Origin: Apis mellifera
Lineage: Eukaryota > Arthropoda > Insecta > Hymenoptera > Apidae
Assembly: GCF_003254395.2 (NCBI RefSeq)
Contig: NC_037648.1
Coordinates: forward strand, 2,087,868-2,151,867
Reading direction: 5' to 3'
DNA: 64,000 nucleotides
A program made the position numbers and the translations under genes. Positions 23,381 to 36,690 of the stretch are shown here, piece by piece. Under the pieces are notes generated by a model. It saw only the letters and a program-made list of their open reading frames with translations. It made no database searches and had not been told where the DNA came from. The stretch's first letter is position 1, and the number at the start of each line of letters is the position of its first letter.

Positions 23381-23979
23381 TTTCACGCCATTTTCGCTAT
23401 TTCGACGTTTTGGATTCTGTTCTTTTTTTTTTTCTGGTGTTTGGACTTCGATTCTCTCCTATCTCCTTTGTGTTTTAGGTTATGTCGCGTTTCAGTTATT
23501 GTGCGTTTGTATCATAAAGGATTGTTTTCTTTCTTCGAGGGAAATGTTGGATTTATGTTACTTTATTCTTCATTTTCTGTTGTTATCTTTGTAATTTTTG
23601 TTTGGTTTTTAATATATGCGAGTCTTTTGAGTTGAGTTTGGATAATCGTTGAGTAACAGATGTGTAAAAGTTTAGAGATTGTTCCTTCAGGCTGAAATAC
23701 TAATACTAAAAAATTTTTTTATTTTTATCTTGTTTATTTAAAAAGAATCGTCTCCTTTGAATATTGTTTACCACTTGTGCCACCTGGTGGCGAGATTTAA
23801 AAAGACTACAACAAACTATTTTACTACTATTTGGAAGATTGAAAAAATATTTAAACTAGTAGTAATAGAGATAAATTAAAATTTCATTTATAATAATTCA
23901 ATTAATTATCACAAAATAATCTTTTCACAGAAAATTTAACGATATGATTGATCTTTCAAGCACCAAATTTTACATATAA
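23381..23979. other. T-rich and AT-rich DNA
   Basis: A T-rich plus-strand frame of 128 codons at 23249-23635 is composed of Phe/Leu/Ser and reflects base composition. The CTCF-like site at 23776-23790 lies here. Confidence 0.45.
23776..23790 (-). promoter_or_regulatory. Strong CTCF-like site
   Basis: The minus strand reads CCACCAGGTGGCACA, matching 14 of 15 positions of the consensus CCASYAGRKGGCRSY. CTCF is a zinc-finger insulator protein, and I recall that bees keep the gene. The site stands in AT-rich DNA, where such a match is unlikely by composition. Confidence 0.5.
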
Positions 23980-24600
23980 TCAAAAATTAACGCTCATCGA
24001 TCCGTCATAAAATTCAATGTGAATATTAAAAATATCTATTACAATCGATATTAAAAATTTCCGTGCCCGAGATTGTTCATGGAGCGAATAATTGGAAAAA
24101 GTACTTTCACGATTCTCGATTCGACGTATCACGCTCGAACGCGAATCATCGACTCGTTCCACTGACGCGATTGATGTACACGCTCTTATAAATTCCGCGT
24201 GTATCATATAGTGCATCAATCTTGATCGATCATCGAACACTGGTCGCCCACTTGCCGTGAAAAGCGTTAAAACGCAGCCGTCACTGGTTGTCGACATCGA
24301 GCATCGAAACCTAAATGCTGGATACCGCCCTGTCCAGAGGCTGAAATCGCATTGTCCCGCGCTGGCAATCATTGTGTCCGCGCCGCTATGCATTAACTCG
24401 GCCTGACGCGCGTAATAAATTCCATTAGAGGATCGTATCGAGTCTTCTCTCATCCCTCTTTTTTTCTCATTTATACGAGAGAGAGAGAGAGAGAGAGAGA
24501 AAGAGGAAAAAAGCGCGAGTGAAATATTTATTTCGCGCTTGACACTCGACTGAAATAAAGATCTCGATGTATTCGCTTCCAATTAAACTTTGCACTTCAA
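23980..24600. other. Mixed patch with a 200-codon minus frame
   Basis: The minus frame at 23980-24582 is long for this composition. It contains a (GA)n tract at 24477-24500 translated as Ser-Leu repeats and shows no signal peptide, domain or splice context. I rate it a chance frame, but it is the least bad single-exon candidate in the window. Confidence 0.3.
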
Positions 24601-25059
24601 GCAAGTTAATCTAACCTAAGTTAAAATTTATCGTGATATAAAGCGTGATATATGCGAGGTAAATGCATTAGAAAATAATTTTTCTCTCTTTTCAATTGAA
24701 TCCAACTTACGTGTCTAATTTATTTTAAGTTATTCTCTTTTTTTTTATGCAAAAATTGAAATATTCATTTCAATATAAGTCGGTCGGTATGAATTTTGAA
24801 TAATCTCTAATTAATAATTTATCATAATTTAAACCTAACCTAATTTGATGCACGCGATAAATTTTTATTAAAGAAACGTAAATTTTCTTTCTTCCATTAA
24901 ATTTAAATTCCAAATTATCTGGTTAATTCTTTAGATATTTCTTATTTTATGTAGAAAGAAGAATTATAAGTTATTCTACAAAAGAAAGTTGTAAAAAGGT
25001 TAGAAATTATTAATATGATTAATGATGTCAACCTTTTAATTTTTAATTCTTTACTTTAT
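24601..25059. other. AT-rich spacer
   Basis: Low-GC DNA leading into the tandem array. No gene seen. Confidence 0.55.
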
Positions 25060-26170
25060 GTGAAGAAAAAAGAATCTTAAATTATTCAAATATGAAAATA
25101 TCAATGCAAAAGATGATTGGTACTAATTCCTTTAATTTTCTTTATTCTACATACAAACATATATATCATAATTTATTTTAATGTTACAAAAGATTATCAT
25201 AAAAGAGATTAGACAATACTAGCATAAAAGTTCTTTAGTTCTAATTCTTTTAATTTTCTTTATTCTTTATTTAATCCAATATTACAAAATGTTCAATTCA
25301 CAAAAGAAATTAGAAAATATTAGTATAAATCCTCTTCATTCTTTCAATTTTCTTTATCTTATAAAGAAAGAATATCAAAACTTATTCTAGCATTACAAAA
25401 GATAATCATAATTCAAAAGATGTTAAAAAACACTGATATAAAAGTTCTTTTAGTTTTAATTCTTTTAATTTTCTTTACTTACTTCAATATTGCAAAAAAT
25501 GTTTATAATTTTCACAAAAGAAGTTAAAAAATAACATAAAATCTATTTATTCTTTCAATTTTCTTTAGCCTATATAAGAAGAAAATCAAAACTTATTCCA
25601 ACATTATAAAAGATAATCATAATTCAAAAGAGATTAAAGAACACTGATATAAAAGTTATAATTCTTTTAGTTTTAATTCTTTTAATTTCCTTTACTTACT
25701 TCAATATTAAAAAAAATATGTTTATAATTTTCACAAAAGAAGTTAAAAAATAGCATAAAATCTATTCATCCTTTCAATTTTCTTTAGCCTATATGAGAAG
25801 AAAATCAAAACTTATTCCAACATTATAAAAGATAATCCTAATTCAAAAGAGGTTAAAAAACATTGATATAAAAGTTCTTTTATATCAGTTTTAATTCTTT
25901 CAATTTTCTTTAACCTATATGAGAAGAAAATCAAAACTTATTCCAACATTACAAAAGATAGTCATAATTGAAAAGAGGTTGGGAAGAAAATCAAAATTTA
26001 TTCCAACATTGCAAAAGGTAATCATAATTGAAAAGAGAAGAATATTAGAAAACACTGGTATATAAAAATTGATCACTACATTTTTTTAATAGAAATATAA
26101 CTCAGTATAATCTCACTCCAACAAATCTCAATCACGACTCAAAAGAGGTTAGAAAATTCTATGTACGTAA
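25060..26170 (+). repeat. ~210-bp degenerate tandem array
   Basis: CAAAACTTATTC plus CAACATTA-type blocks recur at 25376, 25587, 25806, 25932 and 25992 (spacing 211, 219, 126, 60). Shared blocks are TTCAATTTTCTTTA, AAAAGATAATCATAATTCAAAAGAG and AACACTGATATAAAAGTTC. Copies before 25376 are older, and the last ones are shortened. Confidence 0.8.
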
Positions 26171-27240
<1,070 letters not shown>

Positions 27241-28494
27241 ACGTTTCCTCGAACGAGCATTCGGTTTGTCCTCTCTTCCATCTCCACAGTAGCCCCACTG
27301 ACCCCTCGCCCCACTGTTTGCCGTTGTTGCGACAACGGCGTCACGTGTCAATTCGCATTATTACTATTTGTCGAAGAGCGGTGGCCGAAGGGACAGCAGC
27401 GACCCTCCGTGGGAAAAGCCAACACAAACAGAACAAAGTAGAGATAGATAAAGTGGCGCTAGCGTCGCCCCCTCGACTCCCCACACTCTTCCTCCCTCCC
27501 CCTAATCCGAGGATTGACTCGTGTCACTTATTAATATTTTATGCAAACACCATGATTTAAGGGCACGCGGCCACGTTTGCGTGGCGGCCTATTGCGAGGA
27601 GGCGATAACCGTGGCCGCGACAACGGTTTTATCCGTTGGCTTCATCGCTCCTCGAATCGCATTACGTCTTGATTCAGGGATGGAGAGACGTGCAGCACCG
27701 TAGATCCTCTTTACGGCTTCATCCCCTGGCGAGAGAGATCGGTGGATAAAGGCGTATGTATGTACGATATGGGAGATACGATCGACGATTAAATAGATTA
27801 GAAGGGGGGAGGAGGGAGGAGGTTGGGGACTGGTTGTTGTTGGTTAAATTGAAATTGAATCTTGTAAATGATCGTGCGATCGCGATATTCGTAGAATTAA
27901 ATTTAAAAATTAGATACTGATATTTTTTTTTAATCTTTGAATTCCATTTTGTAATATTTTCCATCTTTATACAAGATGGAAAGGATTTTAAAAAAATACC
28001 TATATTTCTACATAGGTAAAAATATGTTAAATATTAATTAAAGTAAGTAATAAACAAAAATAAAAACTTACACGCGAGTAATAAAAATTATAAAGTAAAT
28101 AAAAAATGCTTATTAAATTTTTCTCATCGTATCGTCCAGTTCTCCCTAATTTTCGATCCCTTTTCTATTCCACAGAACTTGCGGAGATCGTCGATGGCGA
28201 GGGCCAAATCTGCAAGCCAAAACGAATCAAAGTAATCCTACTCGACGCGTTCTCGAAAAACCCCCTTTCCTTAGCCGAGTCACCGTGGAGGAGGGAGAGA
28301 GGGGGGGTCAGAGCATCGAGAAAAGGGCCAAAGACGGTCGATGAGCATTTCGCAAATGGATCTGTCTCTTTTCTCCCTCCTTCCACTTCTCCTTCCTTTC
28401 CTGTCTCTTACTTTTTACCCTCCTTTTTCCATCCGTATCTCGGTGGAAGCGATGGTTCACCACCATGTCTCTTTCTCTCTCTCTCTCCTTTTTC
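27241..28494. other. GC patches separated by an AT block
   Basis: CpG-rich at 27241-27740 (containing a GGCGCTAGCGTCGC motif at 27455), with a G-rich stretch at 27803-27829. It is AT-rich to 28100, then moderate GC with CT-rich DNA to 28490. Frames of 135-138 codons show no domain. Confidence 0.45.
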
Positions 28495-28812
28495 TATATA
28501 CGGGGTGTTAATACATTCCTAGAACGACCTGTACGTAATCTTTTTTCTTTCAATTTGTAATAAAAGTATAAAAATTTATTTTTTCTATTATTGTCGAATT
28601 GTAAAAGTTAAATTAAATTGATTTTTTATCTTTGCAATTATAGAATCAAAACAAACAAAGAGAAATATCCGTCAAAGTTTATTTATCGAGTTACTTCAAT
28701 CCTTTACGAAACAGTCCACACGAATTTTTCTATTAATTCGTATTCATTATTTGATATACAGAATAGATCCTCTAAAAACGTTCCACGACTGTATATTAAC
28801 ACCCTGTATATA
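28495..28812. mobile_element. 318-bp MITE with terminal inverted repeats
   Basis: The left end TATATACGGGGTGTTAATA and the right end TATTAACACCCTGTATATA are inverted copies, and similarity extends about 30 bp (to GAACG/CGTTC). The interior is AT-rich without a transposase. TA-rich outer bases suggest a TA target. The end motif is shared with 17553-18387 and with the array at 5200-6720. Confidence 0.8.
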
Positions 28813-29200
28813 CTCTGCATTCTTATCGCCTCTCTCTTCCTTCCTCTTCGACGTTCCACCGTTACCAACCGTGTCGTATCTTTTTTGCCAACCTCTTTAG
28901 TCTATCCTTCTTTCATTGTCCGTTTCCCTCGTGGAACGAGCAACTTACGTGGGAGGAGGGGGGAAAGGGGAGGGGGGACAGAGCCCTCGCGGCTGTCCTT
29001 CGAGGAGCCCTCGACGCTTTAAATTGCTGATGAGCATTTTTAGATTGGTTACGTTAAGTGAATTGGTACATAGGCGGCGCTGTGTTCTCCCGATAAAAGT
29101 CTTTAATGAATCCGAGAGGAAGATGGCACCGGCACGACCGCGATAGCAGCGCTGCCACGGGACGATATAGTATAACCTATCCGATTACGTGCGATACAAA
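28813..29200. other. CpG-rich GC patch with G-quadruplex motif
   Basis: GC-rich with G runs at 28951-28978. Frames of 134 and 76 codons overlap in different frames. No product recognised. Confidence 0.5.
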
Positions 29201-29580
29201 TTATTATCGATACGCAAAGACCAAGATTTTTATAATAGAGCCATTTTCTCGTTTCGAATATATAAAACAATAAAATTAAAGTTTTTGATTTTATTTCGTG
29301 CCGATAATTTTGATAACAAAAGTATATAAATTATCTGGGTAATGCAAGATTTTTGTAGGGAAAAGAAATATGCAATGAATTTACGTCAAAGTAGAGTTTC
29401 GTTAAAAATGGACGAGTTGTGCTGAGAAAAGAATGTCAAAGATTGATTTATAATAAAATAGGGATTAATTTTTACAAAGTCGATCGACTAAGTAATAATC
29501 ATCTGCTAGAAAATTTAACAACTGTATAAAAATATGTATAACTCTAAATAGTAAAATATCAAATCAAATTTCATCTCGAT
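29201..29580. other. AT-rich spacer
   Basis: Nothing recognised. Confidence 0.5.
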
Positions 29581-30500
29581 CCCATTTGGAACAATATCAC
29601 AAAATTAATCCAATCAAACACGTCTTTATCGTCGCACAATCCCTCATCCCTCCCTCCCAATCAACGAACGAAAGAAGTCCAACGAGAAAACCTCTTTCAC
29701 ACTATCAAAACACATCCTCGCCCTATCCCACGTCAACCATAATGACATGTTCTCGGATGAAAACAGTAGCTTCGTCACGGTGCATTCTCTAACCTCAACG
29801 CGTTCTCCTCCTTCTCCTTCCAGGCGAGAATCGCTTCTCTCTCGCGCCACCAGATGTCCACAGTGAATCACGCTGGATGATAGATGGCGGCCCACCGATA
29901 TTATCTCAGGTGACGAAGTCACGCATGCACGGCTCACGCAGTCACGCGTGCCGATGTCGTAACGAGGTTGGCCCACGGTCGAAGGTGTAGGTGGGTTTGG
30001 TTTATCTCGAGGCTCGCACCTCTCGTGGCCGAGTTGATCGAGAAAGAGAAGGAAGAAAGAGAGAGAGAAGGTGGGCGTTCTGAAAGAAACGCTTAACGAA
30101 CTGACGACGACATTATTGTTGTTGCTCGCATTCGGCCGACTACCTCCTTTTATCGGATGAGGCCAGGAGGCGCAGACCGATGTCCCGGCGATTTTCTCTT
30201 CGTCCCTTCGTCCGCCTGGGCCGGGAAGAAAGGGGTGCGAGAGAAAACAGTAGGAGTGGGGCCACGATTTCGCTCTAATGCCGACGAGAGAGGGTTTTAA
30301 TTAACTCGCGCTCTCGACTATCTACCCTTTGCTTTCATCCTGGTATTTACGTGTGTCAGCGGCTTCTCGCCAACTTGTGCCACCTTCTCACTGGAGGAAA
30401 AAGTCAAAGTTTCCTCGGGGACTTGATCGTGCTGACGAGTCGTGGTTTGCAAGTTTAGTTTGGCTCGAGATTGTCGAAAGTGATAATTGGATGTAGTGAT
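29581..30500. other. Mixed to GC-rich patch
   Basis: Contains two CTCF-like motifs close together (29847-29861 and 29881-29891), a pair of AGTCACGC repeats near 29917-29952, and GA-rich DNA at 30040-30070. No coding frame of note. Confidence 0.45.
29847..29861 (+). promoter_or_regulatory. CTCF-like site
   Basis: CCACCAGATGTCCAC matches the CTCF consensus well but has T for the first G of the GGC core. A second partial match, TAGATGGCGGC, lies 20 bases on at 29881. Confidence 0.3.
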
Positions 30501-31130
30501 GGGATCGAGTGCTTCTTTCTGATTAGGAAAAAAGTTTTGAAATTAAGCGAGGAATGAAATGAAATTTGGTCAATTTGATTGTGGAGGTGATTAGAGTGAT
30601 CAGAGAGATTAAGTGAAGGATAGTTAAAATTCTACTGATGAATCATGATTTAGAATTTTGATTGTGAATTAAGAATGTAAATTAAAACTGCCTTTAATGT
30701 TCTTTTTAACAAATTACGATGTAGTACATTTTATTATAAAATAAAAAAAAAATTTTTAAAACATTGGCATGATAAATTGTTGGATTAAAATTAGATTAGC
30801 CTTTAAATTCATTTAAATTATTCAATTTAACTCTTTTTCTTTTTTTTTTCTATCAAAATAGAATTCCTATATTATTTTCAGATATAGAAAATAACCGATC
30901 AAAATATTCCAAATCTTCGTTATAAATTTTTATTTTTTAATTATAACAGATAATTCGATATCTATATGATATTATAACATTCCATTACTGAATAAACAAA
31001 ATAACCAAAATAATATAAAAAAATGTGTTTCACAACGAATCCCGATACAATTGCATTCCGCGAATACGAATTGAAACTCTATTCACGAGCATAATCAACG
31101 AAATTTCCATTAAATTCGTTTCATACATAT
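30501..31130. other. AT-rich spacer
   Basis: Low-GC DNA with no repeat or gene seen. Confidence 0.55.
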
Positions 31131-32640
31131 TCACCATAAGAAGAACACTTAACCTAAACCGGTCGAACGGTATGCCCGCGCGTAATATTGCGAGTCACGT
31201 CGCAACGTTTCGAGCTGGCGCGCGATAAATTCACGGAATAAATGCCGATATAGAAAACACGGGGCGCAGCGCGTGGTACACGTGTGCGGTTTTGTATCGA
31301 CGGATCCCAAGGATCGATCAGCGTTAGGTGATTGATCGCTGACACGCAATGACTCATCGCGATTACCGTGACTGCATTGTTGCGGGAGAGGAGAGAAAAA
31401 AAAAAAAAAAAGGTTTCGACGATAAGGAACGTATTGCTCGCCATTCAACGTGGCTCTCCATCGAACGTGGCCCACGTTTGCCCCTTTCATGCTGCTTCGT
31501 CCGTCTGACGTCTACATTCAGGCAACAAGTGAGGTTATGTTGAGTATGTGTGTTTCTGTAATACGTGTCTTGAAAGGAGGGATACTTTCTTTTTTCTATG
31601 TTAAATTTATCTTACATTTAATATTTTGAAACTCGATTGATCTTAAAAAAAAAATCTTAATTTTCTACAATTTTTCTTTTTCGAAATTTATGTATAGTGA
31701 TAAACATATGATACGAGAAGCAATGAATAAACATTCGACGCTCAAATATAATTTATATTTCGTGAAATATGTTGAATAAATCGTTTAATTTGCAAATGCA
31801 TTTATTATTTTTCGAAACATTCGTTTATATATTGCGTTTATTGAAAGATCATTATATCTAATTTAATTCAAGCCCAATATAACCATCAGAAATCTGAAAA
31901 TAAATAAATTGTATTAATTTATCAAATCGAATTTAAATAAATTTAACGAGTATTAATCTAATCTAACCTAAAAAACTATTTCTTCGTTACACAATACTTT
32001 TTCATTTTTTCTAATAATTATTATACATATATTAATTCAACTTAAACTTTCGAAGAGAAAAAGAAAATACCGTTACATACCAACCAAATCTCTGTTCCCC
32101 AACCTTCGAATCACTTCGAAATGATCGGTTGGCAAATTGATTAAGGGCAAAATATGGCGCGACGCCTTCCTTCCCCACTCGCGACACGCTCGTGACAGCC
32201 GAGGTGAAACAGAATGGTGAGAAGCTTTATGCGAATATCCGATCCAGTCTTTTGCTCTTCTCCAAAGGGGATGAATTCACCATGGAAAATATGTCAATCA
32301 CTTGCCGCTACCCTTACCCGCGTGCCACGCTCTGATTGACATCGTTTCGCATCTGTTCCCGAATCCGCGTGCACGTTTGTCTGGCTTTGTTGTTAACGAG
32401 GTACAGCCACTGCCTTTCTCTCCATCCATGCGCGTTCTCTCTTTCCAACGAACCAAATTGCATCGCGCCGTGTATATAACACTGCGTGTGTAGACATTAT
32501 TCGACTTTTTGCTACTGAACCGCGACAGAAGAGAGAGAGAGTCGTATTGTCTGAAACTGTTTCTCGAAGAGACACTTGAATGTGGCGAGCATAAGGTTAT
32601 CCGAACTCGAATGCGAATTGACACGTGTCGATGGCTGAAA
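31131..32640. other. GC patches around an AT block
   Basis: CpG-rich at 31131-31560, AT-rich to 32080, moderate GC to 32640. Frames of 96-113 codons on the minus strand are shadows in GC DNA. No gene seen. Confidence 0.45.
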
Positions 32641-33776
32641 TTAGGCGTATGAAAAAGTTAGGTTAGAAAGGTAAAGAAAATTTTGTTTCGTGTAAAGGAT
32701 CGTAGGTTTTTTTTATTAAATATGTTTGATCTGGCACGAAAGTAATGAAATTTCTCTCTTTCGATCGAATTCTGTAATATTATTATTATAAAATAGAATT
32801 CCAAGAATTTATTTATTAAATTATTAAAACTCACGTGTCCATTTCTCTTGTAAAATAATTACTAGTTAATCACTCTTTCTTCTCGTTCTCCAAAATAAAA
32901 TAAATAAGCTTGGATATACAACAACGTTAAATATCACATCCAAAAAAAGAACTTTTTTGCTCTTGCAATTAAAAGGAAGACGAACAAAGCCAACGTAGTA
33001 CACTTTGTAGAGATGGCGTTACGTCTCGCGCCAACTTCATAGCTCAACGAACCTGGAATCGAACTGCAACATTATCGAGCGTACAATTACAAAAAAGAAA
33101 AAATCCTTCCATCTCCGTTACAATTAAAATCGCACGATGGGCGAGGCCGAGATCAAGTGCCCGTTTCACTCGACGATATTTTTTTTCCAAACGCCTAACA
33201 GGGGGGCCACCTCCCCATCTAGCTAACTCTTACATTTGTCACTTTGTTAATCCCTATTAGATCAGGCCGGATTTCAAACCTTCCCCCTCCGGCTACGTGC
33301 TCTTGCGTGGCGAAGAGTAAGCTCGTTTGAAAAGTGAGCACACGCCCCGCGGTGTCCTGTCGAACACTCGAGCAGCGAGAGAGAGAGAGAGAGACGGAGA
33401 GGGAGAGAATCGACCATCCTTTGCCCCTTCCCCCTCGCAGAGATCCATCGAAGTTTCGTGCAGGCTCGCTCTGTTCCGGATGACGTGCGCGACGAGTCGT
33501 GTGATCGCTTGAAAAAGCTCGTCGAGCGGAGGTTAATCTTATGAACGATCGCCGTTGAAGCGATTGAAAAGGAAGGGGTCGAGGATATCGGCGGTTATTG
33601 GTTTGTGCAGGTTTTTGGAAATATTGTAGACACCCGTTACCTTCTCCGTATTTTTGCAAATTCAGTTTTCTTTGTGAGATAAAATTTTAGGATGGATATT
33701 TGTAATTTTGTTATATAATTAAGAAATTCATTTTATGGTAAATCAATTATTTAGAATTATAAGAAGATATTAAATT
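32641..33776. other. AT-rich DNA then a GC patch
   Basis: AT-rich to 33000, then GC-rich to 33660. AGATGGCGTTACGTC lies at 33011, and a (GA)n tract at 33377-33394. The 146-codon minus frame contains the GA tract and no domain. Confidence 0.45.
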
Positions 33777-34234
33777 TATAACACAAAAACTCGAAAATAA
33801 GAAAAATATGTTATTATCCAAAATCAATAATAATTTTGTTTCATAAATCATAAAGATATAAATCCTTTAATGAATCAATCTTTAAACTTTCCACAGTATT
33901 TTTAAATAATTACTGTCTCATTATATTTCTACTATTATCTGTAATCAGAAAAATATTTCCAAAGCAAATATGAAAATACCTTAATATCTTTAAATAAAAA
34001 AAAATGTATAACACAAAAACTCAAAAATAAGAAAAATATATTATTATCCAAAATCAATAATAATTTTGTTTCATGAATCATTGTAAAAATATAAATCCTT
34101 TAATAAATCCTTAAACTTTCCACAATATTTTTAAATAATTATTGTCTCATTATATCTCTACTATTATTTGTCATCAGAAAAATATTTTCAAAGCAAATAT
34201 GAAAATATCTTAATACCTTTAAATAAAAAAAAAT
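33777..34234 (+). repeat. 230-bp tandem duplication
   Basis: Two adjacent units start at 33777 and 34007, each beginning TATAACACAAAAACTC and ending TTTAAATAAAAAAAAAT. They differ by a few substitutions and short indels. Confidence 0.95.
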
Positions 34235-34329
34235 AAATATATTCTTTACATATTTTTATTAAAATCTTGAATTCTTTTCAAAACAGATGAATTTTCTTAC
34301 GCGTATATATAATTTTCCACATATCCAAG

Positions 34330-34760
34330 AATTTCAAGAAACAAATCGACGAGCGGAACAACGAAAAGAGCCATATCCATCGACGTGGCCGTGTCCTTCG
34401 GCTTGTCCGTGCGAAACGGACAAGCTGCAGGCGGGCCAGCGACACGTCCTAATACCCATCGTGAGTTACTAATCCTTTAAACGGATTACCAATTAAACGT
34501 GTCGCCCTGTTCCATAGGCCGGGAGACACGGGGCGAGGCGAATATAGAGGCGAGTGTGAGATCGGGGCCTAAGTTTGAAATCTCTCCGCCAGAGGTCTGG
34601 TTGATAGTTTTTGGCGGCGCCAAATCTCTCGTTACGTAGGGTGTAACGTTTCACAAATCTGGGGGCCGGGATAGACTCTCCCTTTCGTGCGATTAAACCA
34701 GGGGTGGCAACGCATATTTACAGTCACATTGTATCGCGAAACTTGACACCTCTATTCGTC
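34330..34760. other. GC-rich patch with hairpin
   Basis: Contains the hairpin at 34381-34448 and a palindrome TTTGGC/GCCAAA at 34610-34624 that includes an E2F-type TTTGGCGC on the minus strand (34617-34624). No coding frame of note. Confidence 0.5.
34381..34448 (+). ncRNA. Long GC-rich hairpin, possible structured RNA
   Basis: GCTTGTCCGT (34401-34410) and ACGGACAAGC (34416-34425) form a perfect 10-bp stem around a five-base loop. Pairing continues outward through G-U, C-G and CCT/AGG pairs, then GGCC/GGCC, and ACGTC near the base. That gives about 22-25 pairs over 68 bases. Size and shape are in the range of a microRNA precursor, but the loop is small, and it matches no microRNA I know. No expression evidence is available. 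Confidence 0.35.
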
Positions 34761-35160
34761 CATCTTGCAGTTAAAAAGTATCTCTATATACGGTGGATAC
34801 GAAATACGTCGCAGACATTAGAATGAACCATTATATTGGTATTATCTCATACCATAAGAATATTCATATTAGTTTGGAAGATAATTAAGTGATAATATAT
34901 TTGGAGATTCTAAAAGTCAAAACGAATATAAAACTTATTTATTTAGTTCACTGAATAGAACTATTCAGATGCTTAAAAAGATTTTATTGAGTTTACGTAT
35001 ACGCATGATCAGTATTCATTGCACCACGAATATACGATACTCGTATTATCATGTATAAGAAGGCTGGCTCGTCAACCGAGATAAAAATTCTTTCGTATTT
35101 ACATATTTGACCATTAAGAAATTCTTAAAAAAAAAAAAAAAAAAAGAAATCACCGTTTAA
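34761..35160. other. AT-rich spacer with A run
   Basis: Low-GC DNA. A run of 19 A lies at 35127-35145. Nothing else seen. Confidence 0.55.
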
Positions 35161-35760
35161 CAATTGCTCGCCATTGAAAGAAAACAGCTGACAAAATACT
35201 TAAAACCATCCATCCAAAACGGGCCCAACTGGTAAAACACTTGGAGACATTGCTCGAACGAGATCGAACGATCAATCACGATAAGTAAGCTCGAGAGCAA
35301 TACGTCCCGTAATGGGCGGAAGAACGATCGAAAATACGAGCAGAAAGATCGTTCCTCGGGGCGCACGTACGCAGCGGAGGGAACACGTGTAACGCATGAT
35401 CGTTGAACGAAGGAACGAGGGAATGCGGGAGATGGCCGAGGTAAGGTTAGGTTTTGCGATTGCTTGTCGTCGCTGGCATCGTCGCGAGCGGAACACGCGG
35501 CCAAGCGGAATGTTATCGCGCCTGTATCGTCCGCCGCCTTTCATTACCATTCGTGCCTCGATTCGTCCCACTGAAAAACATTGTTTGATTTATCGCCGTG
35601 TCTCGCATAGCCCTGTTGACGTTATATATACATATACACCGCTCGCCCATTCTCCACGGTTCGGACGCGAAATAATAATAAATCGATGGAGAGATTTTAC
35701 AGATCGTTATTTTCCATTTTGTTTAGAATTTTGTGTATGAAGAATTCGCGAAAATGTGTG
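35161..35760. other. CpG-rich GC patch
   Basis: Moderate to high GC with a GAG|GTAAGG donor-like site near 35440. Opposed frames of 99-115 codons show no domain. Confidence 0.45.
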
Positions 35761-36649
35761 TATTTCCGTGCTTTGCTACGTAAAGGTATTTTGTGAAAAA
35801 TGCTCAATTCTAACCTAACATCTGTTACGAGATACGTATGTATCTTGATCGTGAAAAATATATAAATATTAACCTATTTGCTCAGAATATTATTATTTAA
35901 TATTTTAACATACATTATATATATGATTTATCTTTCAATTTTTCCTTTCTTTGACTCGTGATTCTTTTTATAAGAAAAATGAACTGCCTTTGAATTAAAC
36001 ATCAAGAGAATAACCTTACAGAATATGACAATGTAATTACGTTAATAATTGCGAGAAAATTATTTTAAAAAAGTAATAAATGATTCTAAAGTACACTTTT
36101 AACGATATTCATGTTCCTTAATTCTAAACTGAAAAAAAAAAGAAAAAAGCAATCGTCCACGATTTCTAAAGCATCGTAATCCATCAAATCTCTTTTAAAA
36201 ACGGTTTAATCGCTCTCGAAACAACGTATCATAACCGAAAAAGAGCGTTACCGCCCTCGCGGTTACGTTTGCCTATTATTACATCGAAATCTCTGATCTG
36301 AGAGTGTTCACGATCGATACACGATAAAAGTAGGCCAGGTGGGTCGGTGGCCAGCTGATTGATGGCCGGTGAGGGAAGTTTAGCGCGTTCGAAGTGCCGA
36401 TAATTTCTAGCTCGGTTCCTGTCCTCGTTATTTAAGGGAACCGATCTGATACGCTTCCCGTTTCGAGCAGGTTGTATCGATAGATCGATCGATCGTTGGG
36501 GCACGTTCGGGGCGAATTTTTCATTCCTTCTTTTTTTTTTTTTTTTTTCTTTTTTACGAATTAAAGAATTTGGAAATCATTACGGTATCCAGCCAATTTC
36601 TTTTGCGGACCAGGCTGCAACTGCCAGGTTGCACCTTTTATTACAGATA
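35761..36649. other. AT-rich DNA and a mixed patch
   Basis: AT-rich to 36220, then mixed DNA with a T run at 36531-36548. No gene seen. Confidence 0.5.
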
Positions 36650-36690
36650 TACAGTACTGGCCAAAAGTTTGACCGGTATATTATCGATGG
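36650..36690 (+). mobile_element. Tc1-like terminal sequence, solo
   Basis: TACAGTACTGGCCAAAAGT at 36650-36668 resembles the conserved start of Tc1/mariner terminal inverted repeats, including a TA at the edge. I find no matching inverted end or transposase within the next kilobase, so it is a truncated relic or a chance match. Confidence 0.4.

Noticed and set aside
35127..35145. A run as a retrocopy poly(A) tail (also 40470-40493 and 54526-54550)
   Set aside because: No coding remnant or target-site duplication lies upstream. A and T runs are common in this genome type.
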